Positions 7,523 to 8,406 of a DNA stretch of 8,406 bases are shown here, piece after piece (position 1 is the first letter of the stretch; the number at the start of each line of letters is the position of its first letter). The translations under genes were made by a program, and so were the position numbers. Below the pieces are notes generated by a model that was not told the DNA's origin, did not search any database, and was given only the letters and a program-made list of their open reading frames with translations. Source of the stretch: an uncultured Flammeovirgaceae bacterium (GTDB lineage Bacteria > Bacteroidota > Bacteroidia > Cytophagales > Cyclobacteriaceae); assembly GCA_946480685.1 (NCBI GenBank), contig CAMLLI010000134.1, positions 1 to 8,406 on the forward strand. The letters run 5' to 3'.

Positions 7523-8406
7523 GTGCTTTACCTTCTTGTTTTATTCGGTTGCAGTTATGCCGTGGGTGTGCTCGTATTGTGGCGGGCATGGTCCAATCTC
7601 CGTACGGTACAATCTGAAGAACAGCACGCAGCACCGTTTATAACCGTATTGATCGCGGCCCGTAACGAAGCAAAAAATATAGGTGCTCTGCTTGAAGATC
7701 TGTCGCGACAAAATTATTCATCGTATGAAGTCATTATCGTGGATGATCATTCCGAAGACAACACCGTGGAAATAGCAGCGCGCTTTGCAAGTGAGTATAC
7801 TTCGTTCCAAATTATCCGCAGCGCCCAGGCAGGTAAGAAGCTGGCATTAACGGAAGGTGTGAGACATGCGCAAGGTTCCATCATTGTCGCTACGGATGCT
7901 GACTGTCGCGTGCCGGCACAATGGCTTTCTGCCATCGCTATATATTTTACACAGCCGAAAGTAAAGATGGTTTTTGGTGGTGTGCGAATGCAGCAGCGAA
8001 ATTTCTTTCACGACCTGCAGGCGATTGAGTTCAGCAGTCTCATCGGGTCTGGTGCAGCAACCGCTGCAATGTGTTATCCCACCCTGTGCAACGGAGCAAA
8101 TATAGCATATCGTAAAGCTGTGTTTGAAGAAGTGAATGGATATACCGGCAACGCACATGTACCTTCCGGTGACGATGAGTTTCTGATGCGCAAGATCAAA
8201 GCGATGTACCCGGATGGTATATATTTTATGAGTGACGGAGACAGTGTGGTGGCAACTCAACCGAATGAGACAGCCGGTGCATTTATAAGACAACGACTTC
8301 GATGGGCAGGCAAGTGGCGCTATAATACATCAACCTATACCATGCTGCTGGCTATTTATATTTTTTCTATACAAGTGATGACGTTGCTGTGCTGGGGACT
8401 CTTGTT
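7523..8406 (+). CDS. Membrane-anchored family 2 glycosyltransferase (3' end outside window)
   Basis: The frame is open from 7496 and runs off the right edge with no stop, giving 294 codons from the GTG at 7523. An N-terminal membrane helix ([19 protein letters not shown]) precedes a GT-A fold: [20 protein letters not shown], then [11 protein letters not shown] with Asp74 and Asp75, the DAD metal/nucleotide-sugar motif at 125-127, GDDEF at 217-221 carrying the likely catalytic acid, and QRLRW at 257-261, which fits QxxRW. This D, DxD, D, QxxRW set is that of cellulose-synthase-like or chitin-synthase-like GT2 enzymes, which act at the cytoplasmic face of the inner membrane. A second hydrophobic segment starts near residue 272 ([17 protein letters not shown]). 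No in-frame ATG exists upstream of the catalytic domain, so GTG 7523 is the best start; ATT 7505 and GTG 7562 are alternatives. The sugar and the acceptor cannot be inferred. Confidence 0.92.
   Translation, partial: MLYLLVLFGCSYAVGVLVLWRAWSNLRTVQSEEQHAAPFITVLIAARNEAKNIGALLEDLSRQNYSSYEVIIVDDHSEDNTVEIAARFASEYTSFQIIRSAQAGKKLALTEGVRHAQGSIIVATDADCRVPAQWLSAIAIYFTQPKVKMVFGGVRMQQRNFFHDLQAIEFSSLIGSGAATAAMCYPTLCNGANIAYRKAVFEEVNGYTGNAHVPSGDDEFLMRKIKAMYPDGIYFMSDGDSVVATQPNETAGAFIRQRLRWAGKWRYNTSTYTMLLAIYIFSIQVMTLLCWGLL

Noticed and set aside
7485..7634. A longer RuvC of 236 residues starting at 7634.
   Set aside because: The extension is basic, lacks RuvC features and is antisense to the glycosyltransferase's N-terminal membrane helix; family length fits the GTG at 7484.
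7847..8293. A 148-codon minus-strand frame near the right end.
   Set aside because: It is antisense to the conserved GT2 catalytic motifs, and its Cys/His-rich translation shows no domain.

Overview
The window looks like chromosomal DNA of a member of the Bacteroidota, probably from the Cytophagales. The reasons are a SusC/SusD outer-membrane uptake pair, lipoproteins with acidic residues right after the lipidated cysteine, no clear Shine-Dalgarno sequences, and AT-rich intergenic DNA between genes of moderate GC. The family placement is an inference; no rRNA or other taxonomic marker is present.

Layout from left to right. Bases 1-101 hold a perfect 15-bp stem terminator. Bases 102-1967 (minus) encode a SusD-type lipoprotein, and 2019-5231 (minus) encode its SusC-type TonB-dependent partner. 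The two are 51 bp apart and form an operon read right to left, ending at the terminator. Upstream of susC is an 18-bp perfect palindrome of the LacI-family operator type (5274-5291), abutting a possible -7 element, which suggests repression by a carbohydrate-sensing regulator encoded elsewhere. The same 245-bp gap contains a GC-rich stem structure followed by six T, then a divergent small gene (5477-5749, plus) for a 90-residue protein I do not recognise. That gene converges on a Calx-beta surface lipoprotein gene (5857-6699, minus), and a 93-bp imperfect inverted repeat lies between their stop codons. Next comes ruvC (6924-7484, minus), the Holliday junction resolvase. Divergent from it is a membrane-anchored family 2 glycosyltransferase (from about 7523, plus) that runs off the right edge.

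Functionally, SusC and SusD form one import machine for an oligosaccharide or similar ligand. No degradative enzyme or dedicated regulator lies in the window, so the substrate cannot be named. The remaining genes look like unrelated neighbours. I see no mobile element, CRISPR array, tRNA, rRNA or defence system. The points most worth a second look are the operator-like palindrome, the structured DNA in the susC/small-gene gap, the facing non-ATG starts of ruvC and the glycosyltransferase, and a marked context dependence of the isoleucine codon ATA.
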